A stretch of 23,272 nucleotides of DNA from Firmicutes bacterium CAG:194 (GTDB lineage: Bacteria > Bacillota > Clostridia > Lachnospirales > Lachnospiraceae). The position numbers and the translations under genes are program-made. The stretch is from positions 27,425-50,696 of the forward strand of contig HF995235.1 of the NCBI GenBank assembly GCA_000432915.1, read 5' to 3'. Positions 15,707-23,272 of the stretch are shown piece after piece. The notes beneath the pieces are model-generated. The model was not told the origin of the DNA, searched no databases, and was given only the letters and a program-made list of their open reading frames with translations. Each line of letters opens with the position of its first letter. Position 1 is the first letter of the stretch.

Positions 15707-16435
15707 CTACACCATCTCCTTTTTCAGCCGCTTCATGATTTTTTTCTCCAGTCTTGATATGTAAGACTGTGAAATGCCCAGAAGATCTGCCACCTCCTTT
15801 TGCGTCATTGCTTCTTCCTCGCGGTTGTTCAAACCGAACCTGAGACTGATGATCAGCTTTTCCCGGTCAGAAAGCTTGGAAAGTGCCTTTTTCAGCATTT
15901 TCTGTTCGGCTTCATTTTCCATATCTTTATAAATAATATCCTCATCCGTTCCCAGAATATCCGAAAGAAGCAGCTCATTGCCATCCCAGTCCACATTCAG
16001 AGGCTCATCAATGCTGACTTCCATCCTGACCTTATTATTCCGCCTTAAATACATCAGGATTTCATTTTCAATGCATCTGCTGGCATAGGTCGCCAGCTTG
16101 ATATTTTTTTCAGGATTATAAGTATTGATCGCTTTGATGAGACCGATCGTTCCGATGGAGATCAGATCCTCAACACCGATTCCCGTATTATCAAATTTCT
16201 TTGCAATGTATACGACCAGTCTGAGATTATGCTCGATCAATACCTGTTTTGCATCCTTTTCCATATCTGTTGCAAGCTGGCTGATCCTTTCATTTTCTTC
16301 TTCCTGAGAAAGCGGCGGTGGCAGCACATCCGTCCCTCCAATATAGTGCACCTCCCCCTGTCTGGAGAACCAGAAGCTGCTTTCTCTCTGCAAAAGTCTG
16401 AACTGTAATCCCGGTACTACCACTTTTAAAATCAT
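15707..16435 (-). CDS. sigE: Mother-cell sporulation sigma factor SigE (pro-sigma-E)
   Basis: Drives early mother-cell gene expression. 242 residues beginning MILKVVVPGLQ. The first 30 or so residues are a hydrophobic-basic pro-sequence ahead of YIGGTDVLPPPLS, which matches the Bacillus cleavage region (YIGGSEALPPPLS). NLRLVVYIAKKF, DLISIGTIGLIKA, KLATYASRCIENEILMYLRR, DEPLNVDWDGNELLLSD and LLGISQSYISRLEK are near-identical to SigE. AGGAGG stands 5 nt before the ATG at 16435, which beats the upstream ATG at 16453. It lies 22 nt after spoIIGA, whose product should process it. The usual downstream partner sigG is not here. Confidence 0.97.
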   Translation of the reverse strand: MILKVVVPGLQFRLLQRESSFWFSRQGEVHYIGGTDVLPPPLSQEEENERISQLATDMEKDAKQVLIEHNLRLVVYIAKKFDNTGIGVEDLISIGTIGLIKAINTYNPEKNIKLATYASRCIENEILMYLRRNNKVRMEVSIDEPLNVDWDGNELLLSDILGTDEDIIYKDMENEAEQKMLKKALSKLSDREKLIISLRFGLNNREEEAMTQKEVADLLGISQSYISRLEKKIMKRLKKEMV

Positions 16436-16457
16436 GTTTTCCTCCTGTCTCATGCCT

Positions 16458-17246
16458 TTATTCCCAAAATGCCGGATGCAAAATCATCTGATATTCCGCC
16501 TTATGACTTAATTTCCCGTGATATATGCCAAGCATGACCTTTCTGTATCTTTTTTTCTGTTCTGCCTGCCCGATCCAGCATTCCTCTGCCAATATGCCAC
16601 GGAGCATTCCATTGGATCTTCCGATCGACCGGAATGGGATAAAAAAGCATCTGTCATTTGGAAGTGATATTTCATGTTCTGTAAAAAGCGTCTGCTCCAC
16701 GATCATGACCGGTTTTCCGGTCGTTGGCTCCCTGAGTGCATTGCCTGTATCCAGCAGTCCGGTGCAGTCGATCTGCTTTCCTTCCCAAAGGATCGTGACC
16801 GGCAAAAGCAGCTCTTCTTTCTGCTTCTGCCTTTGGATCTGCTTCCATAAAGAGCGAAAAAACAACCAGCCAAAAAGTCCTGTTCCCAGAAGGAAATACA
16901 GCCTGTGCTGCCCTCTGCTTCCTATAAACCGTCCCAGAAATCGAAGCATTCCTTCCAGTACAAACGCGCTTCCATACAAAAACAAAAGTGCAGGCAGATA
17001 TTCCAGACGCTTTAACGGATAGCTCAGAAGCAGCATACACAATCCTGCGATCAGGTTGCACACCTGCAACAGAACGAACTGCGAATGCAGCAGGCACAAA
17101 ACCGCTGCCGAGATTCCTCCCAGAAAAGCAGCTGCCAACAGGCGCGGCGGGCAGATCGTTTTATGTATCATTTTTCCGACCATGAGCAGCAGAATGAAAT
17201 CCATCAGAAAATTTTCTAAAAACACGAGGTCCAGATAAATTTCCAA
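16458..17246 (-). CDS. spoIIGA: Sigma-E processing aspartic peptidase SpoIIGA
   Basis: The septal membrane protease that cleaves pro-sigma-E on a signal from the forespore. 262 residues: about five membrane segments in the first 130 residues (MEIYLDLVFLENFLMDFILL onward), then a soluble protease domain with catalytic D166 in LLDTGNALREP and a C-terminal strand-rich part. The start is TTG at 17246, because GGGAGG is correctly spaced and the resulting N-terminus matches Bacillus SpoIIGA (MKIYLD); an ATG further upstream would lie inside the ftsZ terminator. It forms a two-gene operon with sigE. Confidence 0.93.
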   Translation of the reverse strand: MEIYLDLVFLENFLMDFILLLMVGKMIHKTICPPRLLAAAFLGGISAAVLCLLHSQFVLLQVCNLIAGLCMLLLSYPLKRLEYLPALLFLYGSAFVLEGMLRFLGRFIGSRGQHRLYFLLGTGLFGWLFFRSLWKQIQRQKQKEELLLPVTILWEGKQIDCTGLLDTGNALREPTTGKPVMIVEQTLFTEHEISLPNDRCFFIPFRSIGRSNGMLRGILAEECWIGQAEQKKRYRKVMLGIYHGKLSHKAEYQMILHPAFWE

Positions 17247-17267
17247 TGTTTTCACCTCCCGGAAAAC

Positions 17268-17333
17268 AGTATAAAAAAAACGACGTGATTTTTTTGTCAA
17301 AATCACGTCGCATTTATTAAAAATTCATCGACA
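17268..17333 (-). promoter_or_regulatory. Predicted Spo0A-dependent spoIIG promoter
   Basis: On the minus strand, TTGACA (17300-17295) and TATACT (17273-17268) are separated by 21 nt. The Bacillus spoIIG promoter likewise has good hexamers with an over-long (22 bp) spacer and needs Spo0A-P. TTTGACA overlapping the -35 is one mismatch from the reverse complement of the 0A box (TGTCGAA), and TGTCGAT at 17333-17327 is a second near-match upstream. The predicted start, near 17261, leaves only about 15 nt of leader. Confidence 0.55.
17273..17310 (-). terminator. ftsZ intrinsic terminator
   Basis: A perfect 12-bp stem (arms 17299-17310 and 17281-17292) with a 6-nt loop, followed on the minus strand by eight bases that begin with seven T before the -10 of spoIIG. 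It lies 31 nt past the ftsZ stop and overlaps the predicted spoIIG promoter. Confidence 0.9.
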
Positions 17334-17341
17334 AGAACAGT

Positions 17342-18520
17342 CTATTTATTTCGCTGTAAGAAATCCGGAATCTTTAAGGATGTTGCTTCTACATGGCTCT
17401 TTACCGGCTCCGGTCTCTGAATACCGGCAAGCGGGGATTTAATTGCAGAAGACGGGATCGCACCTGTTCCAACCATCGCACTGTTGTCAAACTTCGGTGT
17501 AGAAATTGGTCTGACTGTCTGTGCGGCATTATGTACACGCTCTGCGCTCTTCCTGCCAAGTGCTGCATTCTTTTCATCAATGCCTGTTGCAATAACTGTG
17601 ATCATACACAGGTCGTTCATTTCAGGATCATATTTTGCACCAAAGATGATATTGACATCTTCTCCGACAAGATCCTGTACATAATCTGCTGCTTCCTGTG
17701 CTTCGATCAGGGAGATATCTCCTGTAATATTTAAAATAATATCTGTCGCACCGGAAATCGTTGTCTCTAATAACGGGGATGCAACTGCTGCCTTTACAGC
17801 ATCCATTGCCTTATCATCACCTGTACCTGTACCGATACCTACATGGGCAATTCCCTTATCTCTCATAACTGTCTGCACATCTGCGAAATCAAGATTGATA
17901 TCGGATGGTGTATTGATCAGATCTGTCACACCCTGTACGGACTGCTGCAACACTTCGTCTGCTTTCTTCAATGCATCCGGGAGAGTTGTCCTGCGGTCAA
18001 CGATCTCTAATAATTTATCATTCGGGATCACGATCAGCGTGTCCACATTTTCTTTAAGACGTTCCAGACCGCTCAGCGCATTGTTCATACGTGTCTTTGC
18101 TTCAAAACGGAAAGGCTTTGTTACAACACCAACCGTTAAAACTCCCATTTCCTTTGCTACCTTTGCTACTACCGGAGCTGCACCTGTACCGGTTCCGCCA
18201 CCCATACCGCAGGTAACAAATACCATATCCGATCCCTTCAATGCGGAAGTGATCTCCTCAATGCTCTCCTCAGCTGCTTTCTCACCGATCTCCGGCTTCG
18301 CACCTGCACCGAGTCCCTTTGTAAGCTTTTCACCGATCTGTAACTGCTTCGGTGCCTTACATAACTGAAGTGCCTGCTTATCGGTATTGACTCCGATAAA
18401 CTCCACTCCCTTGATCTGTTCATCTACCATTCTATTTACAGCGTTATTACCAGCTCCGCCAACACCTACTACAATAATACGTGCGGCAAGATCTGTTTCA
18501 TTCGACTTAATTTCTAGCAA
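17342..18520 (-). CDS. ftsZ: Cell division GTPase FtsZ
   Basis: Tubulin homologue that forms the Z-ring, used both for medial division and for the asymmetric sporulation septum. 392 residues. GTP-binding VGVGGAGNNAVNRM at 18-31, tubulin signature GGGTGTG at 107-113, NPNDKL-type IPNDKLLEI, and the T7 catalytic loop NLDFAD at 209-214. The C-terminal peptide IPDFLQRNK resembles the conserved tail that binds FtsA and other partners. The start is TTG at 18520, seven nt after AAGGAGG; the frame runs open to 18616, but that part contains the promoter. No ftsA gene precedes it in this cluster. Confidence 0.96.
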   Translation of the reverse strand: MLEIKSNETDLAARIIVVGVGGAGNNAVNRMVDEQIKGVEFIGVNTDKQALQLCKAPKQLQIGEKLTKGLGAGAKPEIGEKAAEESIEEITSALKGSDMVFVTCGMGGGTGTGAAPVVAKVAKEMGVLTVGVVTKPFRFEAKTRMNNALSGLERLKENVDTLIVIPNDKLLEIVDRRTTLPDALKKADEVLQQSVQGVTDLINTPSDINLDFADVQTVMRDKGIAHVGIGTGTGDDKAMDAVKAAVASPLLETTISGATDIILNITGDISLIEAQEAADYVQDLVGEDVNIIFGAKYDPEMNDLCMITVIATGIDEKNAALGRKSAERVHNAAQTVRPISTPKFDNSAMVGTGAIPSSAIKSPLAGIQRPEPVKSHVEATSLKIPDFLQRNK

Positions 18521-18562
18521 GACAGTTCCTCCTTCACAATCCCTTTCAATTCCATATACTCT

Positions 18563-18591
18563 ATCATATAATTTTTTAGGGAATTTATCAA
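18563..18591 (-). promoter_or_regulatory. ftsZ sigma-A promoter
   Basis: TTGATA (18591-18586), 17-nt spacer, TATGAT (18568-18563) on the minus strand, giving a leader of about 36 nt before the TTG start. It lies in the 118-nt divIB-ftsZ gap and would make ftsZ partly independent of the upstream dcw genes. Confidence 0.7.
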
Positions 18592-18638
18592 CCAGTTTTT
18601 CAATTATTTTTTGCAATCATACCGCCATTTTTTGCCTT

Positions 18639-19370
18639 TTATTCGGGTTGAAAAGTAATCTTTGTTGTGGACGCATCATAATTTTCCATGTGAAGCACAC
18701 CGCTTTTTCCGGCAAGCTCCGGCAGAATACTTGCAAGCTGCATTACCTTTTCATCAATATTCTGATCCGTACCCAGACTGACTCTGGCTTTATCAAAGTA
18801 AGCCGTCACTTCCCCGGCCGGGCTGAAGTATATCTTATCGGCTGATATCTCATATTTCCCAAACAGCTGCGTTACCTTCAGGATTTCCTTGAATATCTCC
18901 GGGTTTTCCACAGGTAACTGTTCATGCATGACGATATGATCAAAGTGCAGCCCTTTTATCTCAGGTACTCCCTCTGTCAGCTTTGCATCACTTTCCACAA
19001 CTATGCCATCCTTATCAAAATACAGATAGCTCCCCAGATAATTGACACAGCCTGCCAGCGTCTTCTCATAGACATCAACATGGATCGTGTTCCGGTTCAC
19101 AATGGAGACATCCATGGATTCAATGAACGGAATATCCTTGATTTCTTTTTTCCGATACAGCAGGGATAGATAAAGCGAATTATTGCGGATACCGCCCGGC
19201 AGAACCATTTCCCTGATCTGTTCATCTGTATAATGTTCATTTCCGTCTACTGTCACATCAGTTACAACAAACTGTGTTGTGATCACACCATATGCGCCTG
19301 CAGCCAGCAAAATCAATATGATTACCAAAATCAGCAAAAAACGTTTTCTGCTGAAACCGTGTTCTTTCAT
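18639..19370 (-). CDS. divIB: Cell division protein DivIB/FtsQ
   Basis: Bitopic divisome protein that connects early and late division proteins. 243 residues: a short basic cytosolic head, one membrane helix at about 10-30 (FLLILVIILILLAAGAYGV), a POTRA domain from about 34 to 103 (FVVTDVTVDGNEHYTDEQI; PFIESMDVSIVNRNTIHVDV), then the FtsQ beta domain (YFDKDGIVV onward). The ATG at 19370 overlaps the murA stop as ATGA with GGAGG upstream, so coupling to murA is likely; the longer in-frame start at 19418 would overlap murA by about 50 nt. Confidence 0.93.
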   Translation of the reverse strand: MKEHGFSRKRFLLILVIILILLAAGAYGVITTQFVVTDVTVDGNEHYTDEQIREMVLPGGIRNNSLYLSLLYRKKEIKDIPFIESMDVSIVNRNTIHVDVYEKTLAGCVNYLGSYLYFDKDGIVVESDAKLTEGVPEIKGLHFDHIVMHEQLPVENPEIFKEILKVTQLFGKYEISADKIYFSPAGEVTAYFDKARVSLGTDQNIDEKVMQLASILPELAGKSGVLHMENYDASTTKITFQPE

Positions 19371-20626
19371 TCCCTTTTTTCCTCCACATCTGCACCCAGC
19401 AGACGTAAATCTCTGCAAATATCTTCATAGCCGCGCCTGATATAGTCACAGCCTGTGATCTTACTTTCTCCTTCTGCCATCAGTGCAGCAACAACAAGTG
19501 CTGCGCCGCCCCGCAGCTCACACGCTGTCAGTCTGGCAGGATACAGCTTCGTCACTCCATAGATCCTGAGCTTTCTGTTATTTTCCACTTTCAGATCCGC
19601 CCCCATTTTCTGCAATTCCCTTACGATCTTAAAGCGGTCTTCAAAAATCGTTTCCTCAATTGCACTGCTGCCTTCTGCTCGCGTCAGCACTGCCGCCAGC
19701 ATCGACTGCAGATCTGTCGGGAATCCAGGATACACCGCCGTGCGCAGATACGGAACCGGCTTTCCCGCACGCGCTGCATCCAGTACGACCGCATTTTCCT
19801 CATATCTTACCACAGCCCCCATCTTCCGCAGTACATCCAAAAGACTGGTAAGCTGTCTGACCGGTGCATTTTTGACTGTCACGATGCCTCTCGTCGCCGC
19901 ACCAGCCAGCAGATAGGTTCCTGCCACAATACGATCCGGCATTACTGTAAAGGTGACCGGTTGGAGTTTCCCGACACCGCTGATCGTCAGGCAGTTTGTG
20001 CCAACTCCCGTGATCTTTGCACCTGCTTCATTCAGGAAATGGCAGAGCTGCGTGATCTCCGGCTCCTGCGCCGCATTGTACAGAACTGTTGTACCCTCGG
20101 CTAACACCGCCGCCATGAGCACATTTTCCGTTGCGCCCACACTCGGAAACGGCAGGCAGATCTCTGCCCCTTTCAGTCCTTCCGTTTCTGCCAGAATCTG
20201 CTTTTCATCCTTGCGGAAACGGACACCCATACAGGTAAGCGCTGTTTCATGGATATCAACCGGACGCTTGCCGATCATACAGCCGCCCGGCCGCTCCATA
20301 CTGACACTGCCGCATCTGCCGAGCAGAGGTCCCAGCAGCATGACAGAAGAACGCATGGCTCTTACCTGCTTTGCCGGACAATCTGATGTATGTAAGGAAG
20401 AGGCGTCTATGATCACAGCAGCCCCCTCTCTTTTTACCCGACATCCCAGCGTTTTCAACAATCCAAGCATTTCATCCATATCCGTTATCTGCGGACAATT
20501 ATAAAGAACCGTCTGCCCTTTTATCAGTACTGTCGCTGTCACAAGTACAAGTGCTCCGTTTTTAGAGCCCTGTACTGCTGCTTCTCCCTCCAGTGGCTTA
20601 CCACCATGTATGTGAATGCAGTCCAT
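19367..20626 (-). CDS. murA: UDP-N-acetylglucosamine 1-carboxyvinyltransferase MurA
   Basis: First committed step of peptidoglycan precursor synthesis: adds enolpyruvate from PEP to UDP-GlcNAc. From MDCIHIHGGKPLEGE the protein has 419 residues, the length of E. coli MurA, with K22-N23 in QGSKNGALVL. The PEP-reactive cysteine C116 lies in RPGGCMIGKRPVDIH, so fosfomycin sensitivity is expected. Three substrate-side segments, GTYLLAGAATRG, YPGFPTDLQSML and FEDRF, are also present. The frame extends to a GTG at 20680 (11 nt past the ftsW stop); neither start has a strong ribosome-binding site, so the start is set by family fit. It occupies the position where murG is often found. Confidence 0.92.
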   Translation of the reverse strand: MDCIHIHGGKPLEGEAAVQGSKNGALVLVTATVLIKGQTVLYNCPQITDMDEMLGLLKTLGCRVKREGAAVIIDASSLHTSDCPAKQVRAMRSSVMLLGPLLGRCGSVSMERPGGCMIGKRPVDIHETALTCMGVRFRKDEKQILAETEGLKGAEICLPFPSVGATENVLMAAVLAEGTTVLYNAAQEPEITQLCHFLNEAGAKITGVGTNCLTISGVGKLQPVTFTVMPDRIVAGTYLLAGAATRGIVTVKNAPVRQLTSLLDVLRKMGAVVRYEENAVVLDAARAGKPVPYLRTAVYPGFPTDLQSMLAAVLTRAEGSSAIEETIFEDRFKIVRELQKMGADLKVENNRKLRIYGVTKLYPARLTACELRGGAALVVAALMAEGESKITGCDYIRRGYEDICRDLRLLGADVEEKRE

Positions 20627-20691
20627 GTGGCACCCGCTTTCTATCTGCATACTTATATACAGCATATGCCGATCTGCCACAATCGTGCCTG

Positions 20692-21858
20692 TCAGCCTAC
20701 ATCTCTCAAACGGATACTTTTCGAAACATTCAGCACAAGCCCGACCTCACTCATCAGAAACAGGATCGAAGTGCCTCCGTAACTGATAAAAGGAAGCGTA
20801 ATACCGGTATTAGGGATCGAGTTAGTCACAACGGCGATATTCAGTACTACCTGGATTGCAAAATGTCCCATAACACCGACAACCAGAAGCGCACCAAACA
20901 GATCCGGTGCATTATTGGCGATCACCATCATACGCCATAACAGCATGACAAAGAGCAGGATCACGCAAAATGCGCCAAACAGTCCAAGCTCTTCACAGAT
21001 AATGGAAAATACCATATCATTCTGCGCCTCAGGCAGAAAGCCAAGCTTCTGCATACTCTGTCCGAGCCCTTTGCCCCACAATCCGCCGGAACCGATCGCA
21101 TATAATGCCTGCAGTGTCTGGAAGCCGGTATTATCTGAATAGGCCTCCGGATTCAGCCATGCAAGAATTCGCGTTCCACGGAAGCCGCCGGTCGGTGAAG
21201 CACCGCCCTTTGCAGCATTATAGATCACCACTACCACCAGTGCAGCAAGACATACGGCAGACACGGCTATCACAATATATCTCGTGTAATGCGGATCCGC
21301 CACAAAAAGCATGACAGCTGCAATACCTGCAATGATAATGGCGGAGCTCATGTTTTTCGTAATGAAAAGGATCATCACCGCAGGGATCAGCGCTGCTCCC
21401 ATCACAATGATTATGCCCCTCCAGGTTCTGACCTGTTTTCCCATAATACAGATCACACTGGCAAGCAGCAGGATCAGTGTGATCTTTACAACCTCTGCCG
21501 GCTGCAGGGAAACACCCGCGATCTTGATCCATCGTCTTGCACCGTTTGCTTCATATCCGAGCGGTGTCTTAACCAGCACGACCAGCACAAGTGATATCAG
21601 ATAGGCAGGCAGTGCAAAACGCCGCCACACGTGATAGTCAACAACACTGATAAACAGCATCATGACAAGTCCCAGCACAGTTGCCATTGCCTGTTTTTTC
21701 AAATAATACGCACCATTGCCAAAATCCAGTGTTGCTTCATAGGAGCTGGTGGAATATAACATGATCAGTCCAAAAAAAACAAGAAACATTACAACAAACA
21801 AAAGCGTATAATCATAAAAATATTCTCTTTTTTCTCTCCGTCTGCGTCTTTTCTGCAA
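20692..21858 (-). CDS. ftsW: SEDS peptidoglycan glycosyltransferase FtsW/SpoVE type
   Basis: Polymerises lipid II at the septum together with a class B PBP. 388 residues with about ten membrane segments after a strongly basic head (KRRRRREKRE). Conserved SEDS segments: NGARRWIKIAGVSLQPAEVVK at about 105-125, GLGQSMQKLGFLPEAQNDMVF containing the likely catalytic D281, EELGLFG, and the end NTGITLPFISYGGTS. The start is TTG, about 9 nt after GGGAGG. It could be the vegetative FtsW, the spore-cortex SpoVE, or serve both roles; neighbours resemble the murD-spoVE-murG block of Bacillus. It sits 27 nt after murD. Confidence 0.93.
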   Translation of the reverse strand: MQKRRRRREKREYFYDYTLLFVVMFLVFFGLIMLYSTSSYEATLDFGNGAYYLKKQAMATVLGLVMMLFISVVDYHVWRRFALPAYLISLVLVVLVKTPLGYEANGARRWIKIAGVSLQPAEVVKITLILLLASVICIMGKQVRTWRGIIIVMGAALIPAVMILFITKNMSSAIIIAGIAAVMLFVADPHYTRYIVIAVSAVCLAALVVVVIYNAAKGGASPTGGFRGTRILAWLNPEAYSDNTGFQTLQALYAIGSGGLWGKGLGQSMQKLGFLPEAQNDMVFSIICEELGLFGAFCVILLFVMLLWRMMVIANNAPDLFGALLVVGVMGHFAIQVVLNIAVVTNSIPNTGITLPFISYGGTSILFLMSEVGLVLNVSKSIRLRDVG

Positions 21859-21885
21859 AAACGACTCCCTCCCGGATCAGGCGCC

Positions 21886-23247
21886 CTAAAGGGCATTTAC
21901 CATATCCTTAAACATTTTTCCGCGCACTTCGTAATTCGGGAACATCCCCCAGCTCGCACACGCCGGAGACAGCAGCACCGCTTCTCCTTCTTTTGCATGC
22001 TCTGCGCAATAGTCAACTGCCTGCTGCAGATCATCCACAAAAATATAATCTGTAAAACCATGCTTTTTCGCACAGTCCGCAATCTTTTCTCTTGTCTGTC
22101 CCAATAAAACAAGCTTTCTGACTTTTCCGCCAAAGCTTTCGATCCATTCATCATACTCACTCTGCTTATCATAGCCGCCGCCGATCAGATAGGTTGGTTT
22201 TACCATCGCACCGATTCCCTTGATCGCCGCATCCGGATTGGTACCCTTTGAATCATTGTAATAATCGACACCACGTACTGTTTTGACATATTCGATGCGG
22301 TGCTCTACAGCCTTGAAATCTCTGACAACATTAAGGATCACTTCCATATCTGCGCCATATGCATCTGCCATTGCGATCGCAGCCATGACATTTTCCACGT
22401 TGTGCATGCCAAGGAGACGCATTTCATGAATGTTCATCAGCTTCTGCTTCTTGCCCTGCACTGCCTTGTAGATGCATTCATCCGCATAGAAATAGCCGTC
22501 TGCCAGCTCTCTTTGGGAAGAGAACAGAATAACCGTCGCCGGACATTGCTCCAGAAAAGCGTCTGTATAAGGATCCTCTGCATTTAACACGCAATAGTCT
22601 TCCTTTGTCTGATTCTTTGTAATATCCTGCTTTGCCTTCACATAGTTTTCCATCGTATGATGTCTGTTCAGATGATCCGGTGTGATATTTAAGATCGCAC
22701 TGACACGCGGACGGAAGGTATGTATCGTTTCCAGCTGGAAGGAAGAGATCTCCGCAACCGTAACAGAATCTGCATCTGTCTTTTCTGCTTCGAGTGTATA
22801 GGGATTTCCGATATTGCCGACCACAAATGTTTTCTTTCCGGTCGCTTTCATGATCTCCCCAAGCAGTGTCGTTGTCGTTGTCTTACCGTTCGTTCCTGTA
22901 ATGGCAAGCACTGCGCCCTTTTCCTGCTCAAAAGCGAGCTCGATCTCTCCTGAAATCAAAAGTCCTCTGTTTCTTAAATCATTTACAAATTCTGTATCTG
23001 TCGGAACACCCGGGCTTAATACAACACCGGAAAGTGCCTTCTTTTCTTCCTCTGTCAGATCACCGAGTACGATCTCGACCTGTTTTTTTTCATCCCCGGA
23101 GAGAGAAAGCTTTCCAAGTATCTCATCCTTGTCAAGTTCCGCATTGCTATCAAACAGTACCGGCAGTTTTCCTGTCCTTAACAGAAGCTGCGTTGCGGCA
23201 ATTCCACTCTTCCCGGTACCTACTACAAGTACTTTTTCTTTTTCCAT
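21886..23247 (-). CDS. murD: UDP-N-acetylmuramoyl-L-alanine--D-glutamate ligase MurD
   Basis: Adds D-glutamate to UDP-MurNAc-L-Ala using ATP, in the cytosol. 453 residues, usual length. The N-terminal Rossmann-like domain opens VLVVGTGKSGIAA; the ATP loop GTNGKTTTT is at 118-126; ILNITPDHLNRH binds metal and ATP; YYNDSKGTNPDA starts the C-terminal domain, and LLSPACASWGMFPNYEVRG is the MurD signature near the end. AAAGGA stands 11 nt before the ATG. The upstream neighbour, probably mraY, lies beyond the right edge. Confidence 0.97.
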   Translation of the reverse strand: MEKEKVLVVGTGKSGIAATQLLLRTGKLPVLFDSNAELDKDEILGKLSLSGDEKKQVEIVLGDLTEEEKKALSGVVLSPGVPTDTEFVNDLRNRGLLISGEIELAFEQEKGAVLAITGTNGKTTTTTLLGEIMKATGKKTFVVGNIGNPYTLEAEKTDADSVTVAEISSFQLETIHTFRPRVSAILNITPDHLNRHHTMENYVKAKQDITKNQTKEDYCVLNAEDPYTDAFLEQCPATVILFSSQRELADGYFYADECIYKAVQGKKQKLMNIHEMRLLGMHNVENVMAAIAMADAYGADMEVILNVVRDFKAVEHRIEYVKTVRGVDYYNDSKGTNPDAAIKGIGAMVKPTYLIGGGYDKQSEYDEWIESFGGKVRKLVLLGQTREKIADCAKKHGFTDYIFVDDLQQAVDYCAEHAKEGEAVLLSPACASWGMFPNYEVRGKMFKDMVNAL

Positions 23248-23272
23248 GTTGTCACATTCCTTTCCCTACATG

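Noticed and set aside
21883..21894. GCCC-TAAA-GGGC palindrome at the murD stop
   Set aside because: Only 4 bp with no T-run, and it lies inside a 27-nt operon gap, so a terminator is unlikely.

Overview
The window reads as chromosomal DNA of a low-to-moderate GC, endospore-forming Clostridia, most likely a gut-type Lachnospiraceae. The grounds are a tryptophan T-box leader, sigma-E/SpoIIGA/sigma-G sporulation genes, a division and cell-wall (dcw) cluster running directly into spoIIGA-sigE, a DUF4317 gene, an Rpn-type nuclease, and a large secreted protein built of Big2, ricin-B, LRR_5 and Fn3-like modules. The genus cannot be fixed from the sequence alone.

Region 1 (1-5203, minus strand) is a tryptophan biosynthesis operon, trpE-trpG-trpD-trpC-trpF, with trpF cut by the left edge. 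A consensus promoter (5175-5203) starts a T-box leader with a UGG specifier, a T-box antiterminator sequence and an intrinsic terminator. Between that terminator and trpE lie about 330 nt packed with six hairpins.

Region 2 (5238-7633) holds a secreted Big2-CAP protein, sigG on the plus strand behind a sigma-G-like promoter, and truA facing it.

Region 3 (7886-15499) is accessory: a 1047-residue mosaic surface protein with a cysteine-peptidase-like domain, an Rpn/PD-(D/E)XK nuclease gene whose 5' end is broken by a small hairpin element, DUF4317 followed by a membrane-anchored SGNH hydrolase, and a TPR protein.

Region 4 (15707-23247, minus strand) is the dcw and sporulation cluster, in transcription order murD, ftsW/spoVE-type SEDS gene, murA, divIB/ftsQ, ftsZ, spoIIGA, sigE. 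murD, ftsW and murA make precursors and septal wall, divIB and ftsZ build the divisome, and spoIIGA-sigE convert asymmetric division into mother-cell transcription. ftsZ has its own promoter, and its terminator overlaps a spoIIG-type promoter with an unusually long spacer.

Main discoveries. (a) A small hairpin element occurs twice, once in the trpE leader and once inside the Rpn nuclease gene. The two copies share GAA triloops and purine-rich internal loops, while their stems differ in sequence but keep pairing. (b) The copy in the nuclease gene shifts the frame and supplies a new ribosome-binding site and start. (c) The trpE leader hairpin array pairs better as minus-strand RNA. (d) The ftsZ terminator and the predicted Spo0A-type spoIIG promoter occupy the same DNA. 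(e) sigG is separated from sigE and inverted relative to it, with the accessory block between them.
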